A stretch of DNA of 64,000 nucleotides, taken from the NCBI GenBank assembly GCA_012931725.1, contig CM022949.1, forward strand, positions 31,015,235 through 31,079,234, read 5' to 3'. Shown here in pieces: positions 1 through 13,100 of the stretch; position 1 is the first letter of the stretch; every line of letters begins with the position of its first letter. The translations under genes and the position numbers were made by a program. This stretch comes from Litsea cubeba (lineage: Eukaryota; Streptophyta; Magnoliopsida; Laurales; Lauraceae). The notes beneath the pieces were generated by a model. The model worked only from the letters and a program-made list of their open reading frames with translations, did no database searches and was not told the DNA's origin.

Positions 1-500
1 CAGGATAGTTCTGGATTGGAAATATAGTGGACCTAGACCCGTTTTTAAATAACGATTCCGGTTCCGGATCCAGTTTTGAATCGAACATTGGAACCTGTTT
101 TGTTGGTTTCGGACCCGGTTTCGATAAAAAAATCCGGATTCGCTTCCGGAACCAGGTCCACCTAGAGCCTAGAGGATTCGAATCACGTTCCAAAATCAAT
201 TGTATTTGCTCTTTATTCTTTATTTTTTTCTTAAAATAAGCATATCATTCAACTTATAACAGTGCATCAAATCTACAACATCCAGTATTATATATATGAA
301 TGCCAAAAAAGAGTTGGTTTTAAAATACAAATTGCAATATCAAAGACTCATATGCCGGGTCCCGGATCCAAAGGTCATAACCTATATGGACCTGGAACTG
401 GACCCGTTTATAAATTGGAACCTAAAATAGGTTACAGATCCGGTTTTTTGGAGTCGGAACTTCCGGGTAATCGGAGAATCGTTTGCAACCCTAGTCATGA
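1..500. mobile_element. hAT-like nonautonomous element, left-truncated by window
   Basis: Many scattered CCGGTTCCGG/GGATCC-type subterminal motifs, with the pattern ending near 495 in GTTTGCAACCCTA (inverse complement TAGGGTTGCAAAC, a common hAT-type terminus). No coding capacity. The left end lies outside the window, so neither terminal inverted repeats nor target duplication can be tested. Confidence 0.4.
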
Positions 501-682
501 GTCCTCAATTTCTAAAGGTGGGCCGAGCATTCTCAATCTATAAATGTGGGCCAATACTCATTCTTAAGGGCATGTTTATTTACTTAGAATGCACTACAAA
601 GTCCTGTGCTTAGCCTTGCCCTATTATAAGAATCAACATTTCAAATAGGGTTTTGTTTTGTATATACCCCTATGATTTGTAA

Positions 683-896
683 ATAGGCCTATTTGGTTTT
701 AGAGTTCGGATCCTTTGTTTCAAGGGAATAGGGAGATACTGTTTCATCTTATCAACATTCGCAAGCTATATAAAATTTAAAAGGAATAAAGAGATTTTAT
801 ATAGTTGGCACATGTTGATAGGATGAAACAGCATCTCCCTATTTCGTTGAAACGGGAGATTCGGGCTCGTGGTTTTAGTATCTGTAAATAGACCCC
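683..896. repeat. MITE-like imperfect inverted repeat
   Basis: Left arm (683-775) and right arm (about 790-896) are inverse complements at roughly three quarters identity, sharing blocks such as AATAGGGAGAT and CTATATAAAAT. A related arm alone occurs at about 1645-1672. No clean target duplication was identified. Confidence 0.5.
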
Positions 897-1372
897 TACT
901 TTATCATTTCAATACGTTTCATATCCCCAAAATCAGTATTCCTAATGAGAATGGGTAACCACCATGAGATTTGTGTTGAATTTTTATAAAAATGATAGCT
1001 TTGCCCTTACATCCATTAAAGGAAAATGAGTATATTATTATTTACAAGAATACCATTATTTTATCCAAGCCCCAATGTCTCTCTCAAAAACTCTTTAACG
1101 CATATGAAGTCTAATAATGTATTTTTAAAACTTTCGTCAATCTAACTATTTGTCGTACATGGATTGTCATTATGATTGATTTGGATATAATGAAATAGGC
1201 CATGTATTGATAAAAATAGATTTACGGTTATTCCCTCCAACTAATTGTAATTATTAATGTTACCAGCTTTAGAGAAAAATAAATTCAAGCTTTTGAATTT
1301 ATGCATATATAGATAAAGAGTTGGACAAATGTTTCATTTCACTCTAAAAACTTTTCGTAGTTGGAAAGCTAC

Positions 1373-1583
1373 TTTTTTCTTTTTTTTTTTTGTAACCGCT
1401 CCTGAGCCTGATGGGCACTCGATTATGGATAGTCGAGAACTAATCCCTAGGGGCACATGCAAACCCCCGTATCCACATGCACCCAGGTAAAATTATAGGA
1501 GGTGGTCAACAAAAATAAGTGTCGAAAACAAGACCTCTCCACTTCTTGAGATGCAGTCTTAGGCCAACTGAGCTAGCACTCGT
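1373..1583 (-). mobile_element. tRNA-derived SINE with target duplication
   Basis: On the minus strand it begins ACGAGTGCTAGCTCAGTTGG, an RNA polymerase III A box. A B-box-like GTTTTCGAC lies about 40 nt on, and it ends in an A-rich tail (1373-1391 as T on plus). It is flanked by TAGTTGGAAAGCTAC (1358-1372) and TAGTTGAAAGCTAC (1584-1597), a 14-bp target duplication with one indel. Confidence 0.75.
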
Positions 1584-1916
1584 TAGTTGAAAGCTACTGA
1601 TTTTTGGGACACGAAATGTATTAAAATGAAAAAGTAGGAGCCTATTTACAAATACTAAAACCACACGTAAATATCATACTATATTAATGTAATATAAAAT
1701 AATCTTTAAATTAAATTAAATAAATGCAAAAGAATAACTAATGAATTTAGTTCAAATAAATAGTTGAATAAGAAATAAGGTCGTTATTATCATTCATTTA
1801 TTAGCTACACTTCATTTTTTGTTTTAAGGATAATTTCTACATGCCAAAACCAAAATTTAAAATTTATCCCAATACTATCTCCGGGCAATTTATCTCAATA
1901 CTGGTTTGTTATGAGG

Positions 1917-2165
1917 ATTTTTTTTATCAGTAACAGTAAATTAAATTAAAGACTAAAAAGGATACAATCCTAGAAAAAGGAGAAAGAAAAAAAAGCATCC
2001 AAAGCTACTAGAGCTAATTACTCATGCAAAAACCAACAAATTACAAAAGAACAATCAAAGCGACATCTCTACCCCCAACTTTGCTAAAGCATCCGCCATG
2101 CCATTTGTGGACCAATACACATGATGAAAGTCAACACTCAAACTAGTGAATTTTTTTATGGCAAC
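1917..2165 (-). mobile_element. LINE 3' fragment (RNase H tail)
   Basis: Minus-strand translation gives STNGMADALAKLGVE, the end of the RNase H-like domain found in many plant L1-type LINEs. An A-rich tail follows towards 1917. Heavily 5'-truncated. Confidence 0.55.
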
Positions 2166-2855
2166 CATTTTCTCTCGTAAATCGATATTTTTTATATGGT
2201 CCCTTGTAAATCTCCTCCTTTGATCTTATACTTTTAGTCCATTAGGAACTCCTAAGAATCCATAACCAACGACACAAAGGGCCTAATAAACGCATCCATA
2301 CAACCAAAAAAAAAAAAAAACGAAAGAAAAGAAGACAAAAATAAATAAATTATCAACTAACCTAAAATAGGCCACATGAACCCACTTACGATTCCATACC
2401 AAACCCAAATTAATCATGAACAATCCTAGCTTACAGATACAGGAGCACAACATTAATTTCTGGATGCTGTTAACAATAACTGTGCTTTCCTTGGATAAAC
2501 TAATTATCATATGCGCACACGCACACACAAAAAAAAAAAAAAAAAATCCCATCTGACTTGTAAAGATAATATACAAGGTTGCCACTGCCCACAACTTGTA
2601 CAAGCCAAGTCTCCTTGACCTGTTTCGGCAATCATCTTAATGGCATAATAATAAATGATCACTTGAGGCTGCCATATCTGTTTTCAGGCAGCAACAATCA
2701 CTTGACTGTATACTGCAGTCATAGATGGTATAGGTGAGACTAGAGAAAATTTGATGCAGTGTTGCCAAATATGCCATCACATCAGAGTCGACTTTAATAT
2801 CCACCTCTGCTCATGTATAGACCCTAGATTGATCCTCCGAACTATAAGTAGGACC
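2166..2855 (-). other. probable 3' UTR and downstream flank of FANCJ
   Basis: Follows the stop codon with no coding signal. Contains A/T tracts at 2307-2320 and 2529-2546 and a short CA run at 2513-2528. No canonical AATAAA was seen on the minus strand close to the stop, so the 3' end was not placed. Confidence 0.4.
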
Positions 2856-2873
2856 TCACTTTGGCAGTCTTAG
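2856..2873 (-). CDS. FANCJ: FANCJ terminal exon, LRLPK then TGA
   Basis: After acceptor TCTTGCAG the frame reads LRLPK and TGA (2856-2858). Together with the previous exon it gives TTKSKLRLPK at the C-terminus, a basic tail typical of the plant protein. Confidence 0.82.
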   Translation of the reverse strand, partial: LRLPK

Positions 2874-5800
2874 CTGCAAGATTAGGACAATGGTTTAACA
2901 ATCAATCACAGACGACAGAAGGAAAAGCTAGAATTAAGGGATTCAGTTGTTTCTAACCTTAGATTTTGTAGTGATCCAGCCCCCAGAACTTCTTAGATGT
3001 GACTTGTATGAGTATTTCTCAATTGAAGTCAAATCTGAGACTTGGCTGGTGGAGTTTGAGCCACTTGTGATCAATAAATCCTAAACAATACAGCAACAAG
3101 AGAAATTATACTGCTTCTTTTGATTTTATATTTTTATCTTCTTCCCTTTTTCGGGTCCAAACCTGGGAGATGGATCTCCAGCTATTGTTGCATGTAACAA
3201 ATATATGCTCTCTGATTGTATAATGTAACTTGGGATGCATATGGGCATATGGCACATTTAGCACAACCATGGTTGTCAAACTTGACCAAATCCAAGACGA
3301 CTCAGTACTTACCAAGTTGCTTGGACATGGTTCATTCTTGGTGTGACTCGTCCTAGTCACAACATCCTCGATTGATATCGAGTCAGTGACTGAAACCAAG
3401 CTTTAAAACCATGGGCACAACAATAAGCTGACACATCCATTACCATATTTAGATACGAACAAGGTATCCTTGTGAATACAGCCCAGCAATAGATTTCACA
3501 AGTGATCCCACTCAGATCATTGACAGTAAAAAGGAAAGTGCCATGGCATTGTTACGTAGCTGGTTTGAATTTCATGGGTTATGATAGATGTTTCATTCTC
3601 CCACTTGTTTTGTCCTTAACTAAAATCTAGAAAAGCATTAAGTTCATGTTTCTATATAGGAGCATACCTTTACTTTTGATGCTTGTTCATGACTCTTGAT
3701 TACCAAGTGAGCAACATAAAGGATGATCTGCAGACACAGTACAAAGTGACCCAGAAAGTTTAATTGATTCTTCAAGCAAGCCTAAAAACAACATATATCA
3801 TAAAGCATACCTTGTTCAGTAATTGAACGTTTAATGAATCAGTGGCCATAATTTGTACCCCAAGACATGATTTGTGGTCAGTGCAGAAGGGGCAATAAAT
3901 GGTCCTAAATACACATCCATCCTCTTCACACCAGATACCACATTGTGGAATTCCTTCAGTGACACACCCCTTACAGAGACGCTGATCAACAGATGAAGCA
4001 TCGGATATAAGAACTGAGATGCTTGGGACCTCAATCCTATTCTGAGATTCTCGTCCACATTTCAAGAGAGAAGCCAGATAAGTTTTTGATGTTGAAGTCA
4101 ACGAACAGGAAACAAGGAAGTCATTTTCAGGCAACCCCAATGGATTTTGACAAGCAGAGCATAATATGTGCAGTTTCTGATTAATAAGGACAGAATGCAT
4201 AGATAGAGCATTGAGGTTATCCAATGAGGTCACTCTCTGCACTTCCATCTTCTGATGCTTGCATTTTGAGCAATCAGCCTCAATACCCATTTTGGTCTCC
4301 TGGATCATGTCTAGAGAATAATTCATGCTTCTGACTTGGTGAACATGAGATGAAATGGAAGGATCCATTTGACTTGGGTTTCTCCTTTTCTGGCTATGAG
4401 AATTAACACTCAAATTCAAAGATGAATCATGTTCATCTGCTTTGGCGTTCCGTTCAGGTGTAACTGCTGAAGTGCATGCACCACCAGAAAGAGCACCAGT
4501 TGAATTGGTTACAGATATTGAGTGGAAAGATTGCTGGTCTGAAAATGGACTAGAAGACTGAACTATAGTTGAATGTGACATGTCATCCTTTGTGATAGTT
4601 CTGGGACTGCTATTGTTGCTGCATGTGCCTGGGATTTTTGGAACTGCAATTTGGTCAAAACCAGAGTTGGATGATCCTGTTTGTACTGTCTCTGACAACC
4701 TGGACAAGGATCCTTTGTTCAATTTTGATATTATAATAAAATCCCAGAACCTGTATTTACTATTTAGGAGGCAAATGTTGCAATCTTTGAGAAGACTGTT
4801 CTAGAGAAATTAAGTTGCTGATGCATTAAGATTTAAGACATGTCACCCACTTTGTACAAGTTTCATTGATTTGGACATCCTGGTTCCAGGCCTTGATCTG
4901 TGGAACCACCATGGATAGATGATGTAAAGATCCAGGTTGCGATATGCCAATATCCAGTATTACCTTGATTTTCTTTTGCCTTATTCAATGACAGTCCCAT
5001 GTGTTCCTTAAATGCCTGTTTATAGGGCAAGAGCGGATGGTTGGCATCTTCCATCTAAAATTTTAAGGCATCAACTTTCCTCAGCAGGGATGTGGTCAAT
5101 CAAATAACTAGTGTCCATTGTTGAAAAATTGAGGCATCGTACAGAATGAGTACAATCAGGGTATTATACATTCTGATGCAACAAGAACCCACAGTAATCT
5201 ATTGCAACCTTGGGGTTCTGGGTTCAAATCACATTAACAATTTAAAAAGAAAAAAGAAAAAGAGAAGGAACTCAAGAGTAATTTTTGATATTCAATGCCA
5301 GACCCTGAGATATTTCCGGCATTGAGATTGAATGCCCACCAAGTTAAAATCCCATGATCTCAAAATAGTGCAACATTAAGCTTGTCCAACCAATCTTATC
5401 CTTGAGTTGGGAAATGGCTTCAGCTGAAGTCCATTTGGGGACTGGATACTAAATCTATTTCATACCTGCTAACATCCTCTTCATCAGTGTGAACAGTTGC
5501 TTCAGGCCCGTGGTTGCATGGAGATTGTACTTGGGAAAGAGAATTATCATCCTGTTCTACTAGAGCTAAAGATTGGGTCACTTTGCCAGCTTTTTCAGTA
5601 GGTACCACATTGTGACAAGCTACTTCCCTTTCATCACGTTCACATGAATTTTTAGATTTCTGGTCTCTCTTACTAGCCCCATTGCTCGAGATGTTCTGTT
5701 TTGAAGGCTTACTTTCCTTACTGACAGAATTTTCCATGCAGCTGTTCCTCACATCTGTGCCTTTTTGGCTATGTCGTTCCTGTAGTAAAATAGATCAATC

Positions 5801-7083
5801 AATCAAGGATAGGCTGCTGTGGCATAATATTGTTATACACATCCTTCGTTTTGGCATCCTGGGTTTTAAGTTTGTACTATTCATTTTATTATCGAAATAA
5901 TTTAGATGTTACCAATAAAAAAAAAAAGATAAGTGTTTTGAGAAGATTTCAGATAGCAGACCTTGATATCCAGGAAAAAGGCCCTTAGATTCTCCAGTGA
6001 CATGTCAAAGCTGTCATACTGTTTGATGGATTTCCTTAGCCACTTTGAAATGTAAGATACATTCCGCTCCTCTCTAAATCGCTCATCTGCATAAGAAACA
6101 GAGTACATTCTAAAAGTTCAACATGACACGATTCTGAGTAAAGGAATGAAAAAAATGCTGGAGGATGCAAACTTTATAGACTAGCTTCCAAAAATATAAT
6201 CATGTAAATATTTTATAAAAAGGGGCCTCCAGGAAAAGAGAAAATTCACTGTAATTTAGGAATGACAAAATACACTAGGTTACACTAAATTGGTCTGCTG
6301 TGAATATAATAAATCTCTTGTTATAGGACATAATGGTAGTTGTGTAATAATATCTGGTAGATTTAATGTTAGGATTTCGGAAGAAGGTTAGGAGTAGAAG
6401 TCCTGAGATACAAATGGGTCATGCACAATGACCTCCTCATGAGATATTGTGGACCATTTTATTAACATGTAAAAATTACATTCATGTCCCTGCTGATTTA
6501 CATATCTGTAAGGACAGGAAAAAAAAACACTAAAACATTCCTTCTCCTAATACTCCTCAAGCTATGTAATAAACATCGACAATGCCTAGCGAGGACAAAA
6601 TCGACTGTATTTCATCCTTTGGGAGAACCTTAGTGAAGACATCGGCTAGCTGTTCTTGGATTTAACAAATGGTTTGAACACACTTCCATCTTCAATTTTC
6701 TCTTTAATAAAGCGGCAGTTGCCCTCAATGTGATTGGTTTACTTATGGAACACTGAATTTGACGCAATATGAATGGCTGATTGGTTGTCAATTGTCATCC
6801 GTCAATGTATTGGAGTAGGACTGCTTATTGGAAACCAAAGTTACTCTCATGAGCTGTTTTAACTTTTAGCTATAACATTTCACACACTGTTAGAGATATG
6901 GTATGATACTCTCCCTATGGGCCTATTCACTAGACCTTGCTACCATATAGGGAAGTGATCCAATGAGGGCGGTCCTCATGGTCTTACTGTGAGGGCCACC
7001 TAGTGGGGCCCACCTTAGGACCCCACTAATCATGGGATGGAGGGGATCAAAAGATCCAAGTGGCGCCAACCTAGATACCAAAT

Positions 7084-7174
<91 letters not shown>

Positions 7175-10100
7175 TCTCTTTTCTTTCTTTTTTTCTCAAG
7201 TCATCAAATTTCCTCCCACATAAGAGCTCTAGGCAAGTGGATCTATGAGCCAATCTGCACTTGAATAACCGGCGACATCAAGATTACCATGTCACATAAA
7301 TGGGGTACCTTTTCCTGGAGGTCCTTTTAGTATTGGAGAATTCTGTGCACCAACTCCTAATGAGATGATCAAAGGGCATGAATGGATTGACTCATAACCA
7401 AATGAGAGAGATCAGGCCTTGCTATTGTGAGATAGATAGGCTTCCCAACTATTTTTTGGTACATTCTTGGGTCATCAGGAGGATCACCATCGTCTTTCCT
7501 TCATGATTAACTAAAGCGTATCCACTGGTTTCCTTAAGGTCATTATTATGAGCTAAAACAGGGCTTATTTGTAAATCAGTCAGCTTCAAGGGTTTTTTTT
7601 TAATGTAATTGATGGGAATAGTAGGTTTTCTTTTTCTTTTTTTTTAATTCCCCAAACTATAATAATTTCATATAACGATAAGATCATTACATTCTCTATT
7701 CGACACATTCTTTCCCTCCCATTTTTCTTCTTTCTTCTCATCTCGGGTATTTCTGACCTTCTCGGAAAAAACCCTAGATTTGTACAAAACTACATTCTTA
7801 AATTGTTTTTTTTTATTTTAATTTCCCATACTATAATAATTTAATATAATGGTATGATCACTACAATCTTTATTCCACATTCTTTCCCTCCTTTTTTTTT
7901 TTTCTTTCTTCTCATCTTGGGTATTTCTGACCTTCTCAAATAAAACCCTAGATTTATACAAAACTACATTCTTAAATTGGTATCAGAGTATTACTTGGAA
8001 TAGAAGCATTCAATCAAGGGTTTTTAAAGGAGCAGATCAAGGGAAAACCCCCCCTCAAAATTGAGGATTTCTAGTCCATTTGAACTAGAGTTGGCAAAAG
8101 CCAACCCGACCCGACCCGCATATGACCAGCACAACCCGACCCATATAATATATGGGTTGACCGCGGGTCAAGTTTTCTTAACTCGCATTTAAACAGGTTG
8201 GGTTAGGATTAGCTCGTTGATATGATGTTGCGGTCAACTACATGAATTCTGCTACATGTTGGGGTCAACTACATGAATTCTGCTTTTCCATTCCACTTTG
8301 TCCAAAGCCAAATCCTCGGGTAGGTTGCACTTCTTGTTAGTCCATAGCCAGATTTACCACTTCCATCCATGTCCTCTTTGGCCTACCCCTCTTCCTTGGT
8401 GGGCCATCAGCTTGATGTCATTTCTCGCCTACATTGGACATGCCCAAACCATCTCAAACGAGTCTCTCTTTATTTATCCCCCGCCCCTAAATACTCCCAA
8501 AAGTGCTCGTTTTTTATCCTACATGAGAATAGAGCACAACTCAGGGTCCACAAAGTAAAGGATGATACATAGCACAACTGTCATATGAGGATGGTGAGGA
8601 TCAACCATAAATTGACTTATTGTATGAACATCATTAGATATGTTAGTTTTAAGTGGCAATAAGATAGACGAGACTGCCCATAAGAAGTCCATATAAAGTA
8701 AGCTCTTCAACTGGATTCCCTTCATCACGATGAAAATTAACATTCAGCTCCAAAGGAATATCAATAGGCTTCACACCAGTTAGACAGGCCATATGGATAT
8801 TAAATCATGTATATATTTTTCTGATAAACATAAATCCCAGCCACTGAGGATGCCATTTGGAGTCCCAGAAAGTATGTCAAATGCAAGGACTGAAGAAATG
8901 CTTTTAGTTGCAACTACTATTTAAAATTTGTGATCCATAGTATGTCAAATACCCAAATCCTTCGTAACGCCCACGTCAAACAGTCAAGCCATATGTAACT
9001 TGTTTGGCATCATGCACATTTTAAAAATACTAGGATAAAAGATTCCATTAATATGAAAAAGTTCGCATCGCCCTCAACTTAATAGGAAACTTAGATACTA
9101 CAAAACTCTGATTTTATTAACGTTCAATATTCCATTACTATGAAAAAGTTCGCAATCTTATCAGACGAAATAAGCAACATTACCCAAGAAAATGATGGCT
9201 CCATAGTCAAATCGATGTCGTATGCAACGGCCTGTAGAAAGGATATCAACATGCATACTTAGGAAAAGGACAATCCAATGTATTGACTTATGAATGAGGG
9301 ATGATCACAAACTTAAAGAAATCAATAAATTGGAACTTGCAAGTCAGTAGATAGACAACGAACATTTAGAATCTTCAATGCAACTATACAGCAACTGAAC
9401 AAAGAAAATGCAAGTACAACACAAACAAAAGCATTTTAATTAGTAAAACAAGGACATTCCATTTTCTAGTAAAATTTTGTATTTGACACTCATATAATGG
9501 ACATGCAAACACACCTCAACACTACTAAGAATATAGCATATATGTATGTGAAGTGAGATGTGTTGGCAACTGCTTCTGGCCCATTCATGGGCATTAGTGA
9601 CGGGCGCTTACCCATTCTACACTGAACTATGTAAATATTTATTAATGATATATTAATAATGCAAGAGGACAAACGTGTCAACGTCTTAAGTTACTCTTTA
9701 TATGCATTGTTAGGCAATATATGTACGTATCTTTGTATAATCCTAAAGGAACTAAACTGTTGAATCTGTTGAAATGCAGTCATTCGATTCACCCTATTGG
9801 CTAACATCAATACATCTAGCAGGAGAATGCATTTATATTGTGCATCAATAGTCACAACGCTTAATTGGTTTAGTCTACATCACCATTTAGTTGAAAATAA
9901 ACTGATAGACTGATACATATTTGCACAAGATTCGCAACCTAAACTTAACAATCGAATAACAATATGCAAAACATATTGTTGCTAATCTAAGTTAAAAAAA
10001 CCATAGTTATATTTAACTAATCTTGGAAAATTTAAAAATACCACAGTATGGAACCAGTTGTTCAAAAGTTTCTAGCAGGATGAATCTGACCCCTATATGA

Positions 10101-13100
10101 AGCATTTCGTTCATTGCATACTGGTGGAGCCAATGTTTTAAAACTGCTTTAAACTCACCCGAACTTGATAAGTCACCAACTCGTTTAAGTTGACAAGCTA
10201 TACTCACCAAAACTACTAAGATAAGTGATCATTCATATTGAATTAGACTTAGAGTTTTCAAACATCGAGGGGAGCCCATGATCGAAATATCTAGCAGCAT
10301 ATTCTGGTAGGGCAACATTTTCAAGATATTTTATGGTTCAATCCTTTTGCTTATTCTTCTGAATAATTAACCATGGACAGATTTTGACCTTGACCACCTA
10401 ATCTTTTATTTGATCAAACCAGGAAACCTATAACATCCCTGCCTTTCCAAATAAATTTATCATCAAACAGATCAGATCTGGAAGCTAAACAGACTCAAGG
10501 GATTTTTCAAGATCTTCATTTGAGCCATTCCCTGACTTTTCAGACATTAGAGCTGGCCTTCATATTTTTTTCCTAGTATCTGCTATTTTGTATTGATTGA
10601 GAAAGAAAATCATGAGGGAATGGGTAGGACAAAGAGGACATGGAAGGAAATACTGACAATAGTGTAAGATTATCCAGAACACAAACTAGAAGCATACAAG
10701 AGAGAAAGTTTGCAAGAGAATTTTCATATCTTTGTATTGACGATGAATCCTTATATAACACAGTATAGCCTAGATTAAAGGATCTAATTACAAGATTACA
10801 GCCTTAACTAAAGAGATTAGTATCTATCTAATCTATTGACAACTCATACAAGGGCTGACCCAGAACATGGGTCGAGCTTGACCCATTAGGTCAGTTTGAC
10901 CTGATGGCCTATTTCTTTACACCCCCTCTCAAGCTTTGGATGGGAAAAAGTGACCATCGAGAGCTTGGAAACTAGCTCCGAAAAGCGTGAAGTGGAGTGG
11001 CTCTTGGTGAAAAAATCTGTTATCTGAGCAGCTGATGAGATTTGAAAGAGCTTTATAGTACCACTCCGAACATGTTGACGGATGGAGTGACAGTCAACTT
11101 CAAGATGTTTGGATCGTTCATGGAAGACATCATTTGTTGCCAATTTCCGTGCACTTTCACTGTCCGTAAAGAGAGAGGTAGATTTAGGAACAAGAACTCC
11201 TAAATCCCGAAGCAACCAGCGAAGCCAAATAATTTCAGTAGTCAGTGTGAGATACAGCACGATATTCAGCTTCAGTGGATGACCGTGAAACAACTTCTTG
11301 TTTCTTGCTCTTCCAAGAGATGAGAGAGGAGCCAAGAAAGATGGAGAAGCCTGTGGTAGAGCGCCGATCATTGACATCTCCTGCCCAGTCAGAATCAGAA
11401 TAGCCATGCAGAGTAAGATTCTGACTGGAGGAAAGGAGGAGGGCGCGGTTGGAACTTCCTTGTAAGTATCTCAGTATACGCAGTACAGCAGCCCAGTGAA
11501 GATGAGTGGGTCGTGCAACAAATTGGCTTACCACATGTACCGCATAGGCAATATCTGGTCTGGTAATGGTCAGATAAACCAAGCTGCCGACCACTTCACG
11601 ATAACGAGTTGGATCAGAAAGTAGATCCCCATCAGTAGTTCTAAGCTTCAGATTATGTTCAATCGGAGTAGAGACAGGCTTAAGATCTGTGAGTCCAGCG
11701 CGGTGGAGAACTTCATTGCAGTATTTTGTTTGCGACAAAATGTATCCCGTGGGAGAGTAGGCAACCTCAATGCCCAAAAAATACCGCAGATGACCAAATC
11801 TTTCATCTCAAACTGTCGATGAAGAAAATGCTTCAAGGATAGAATACCAGAAGCATCATTGCCAGTGATAATCATATCATCGACATAGAGTAACAGGAAA
11901 ACACAGCCAGATCGCGAATAGCGAGTGAAGAGAGCGGAGTCATGAGTACTCTGAGAAAAACCAATGCTGATGATGCTTGTGCTAAACAGTTCAAACCAAG
12001 CACGAGGAGCTTGTTTGAGTCCATATAAGGCACGTTTGCGACGACATACATAATGAGGAGGTCTCACGACGCCTGGAGGAGGGTGCATATAGATTTCTTC
12101 CCGAAGGAATCCATTCAAGAAGGTATTCTTGACATCGAGCTGATAGAGTGGCCAGTGTCTAACAGCGGCAACAGAGATAAAAGTACGAACAGTTGTCATC
12201 TTAGCAACCGGGGCAAATGTCTCCTCATAATCTACCCCATATTCTTGTGTGTAGCCTTTGGCCACCAAGCGAGCCTTGTAACGATCAACAGATCCATCAG
12301 ATTTGGTTTTGATCTTAAATATCCATTAACAGCCGATAGCCCGTTTCCCAGAGGGAAGAGGAACAAGATCCCATGTTTGAGTTTTCTGTAGAGCTGCAAG
12401 CTCTTCTGCGATGGCAGACCTCCAGTTCGGATGAGTAATGGCCTCCTTATAGGATTGTGGTTCTGCCAAGGTATGAATAGCTGCAAGGAAGGACTTATAT
12501 GATGGAGAAAAATGATCAGTACAAACAAAGCCAAATCTAGAGGGAGGGATTCTGGTACGCACTGGATACCTTCGAGTTTGAGGAGGATCCTGCACATCTG
12601 GAGCAGAAGAGATAGGCCCATGATCAGAAGGAGGAGGTGGGGCTGCAGAGTCCGAAGGGGCAGACGTAGGTTTGGGCCGACGATGATATACCTGCAGGGG
12701 TGGAGGGGAAAGGGTATCGGAAGGAAACAGGTCTAGAAAGGGATCAAGAGGATAAACCGTAGGTTGCTCAGGAGAAGGGGATTGTGTAGGTAATGTATAG
12801 AAAGGTATATGTTCCAAGAAGGTGACATTACGAGAGACCCGTAACCTATTGGTTTTAGGATCATAGCATCGATAGCCTTTCTGTTCGATGCCATATCCTA
12901 AGAAAACACAGACAGTGGATTTTGGGGAAAGTTTGGTTCTCTCATTGTCATGTAACAGAACAAAACAGGTGCAGCCAAAAACTTTGAGACAGGACAAGTC
13001 AGGTTTACAGGAGAACAATTTTTCATAGGGAGATGTGCCAGATAATACAGAGGATGGTGTTCTGTTAATCAGATAGATTGCAGTCAGGACTACTTCCCCC

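Noticed and set aside
1561..1583. A tRNA gene around the A box
   Set aside because: There is no cloverleaf, the B box is decayed, and an A tail plus target duplication mark it as a SINE.
3831..4058. Minus-strand open frames overlapping the large FANCJ exon
   Set aside because: They are shadows in other frames; the Cys-rich frame carries the family blocks and splice sites.
7032..7264. Plus-strand frames rich in alternating Arg and Glu
   Set aside because: They only translate the (GA)n microsatellite.
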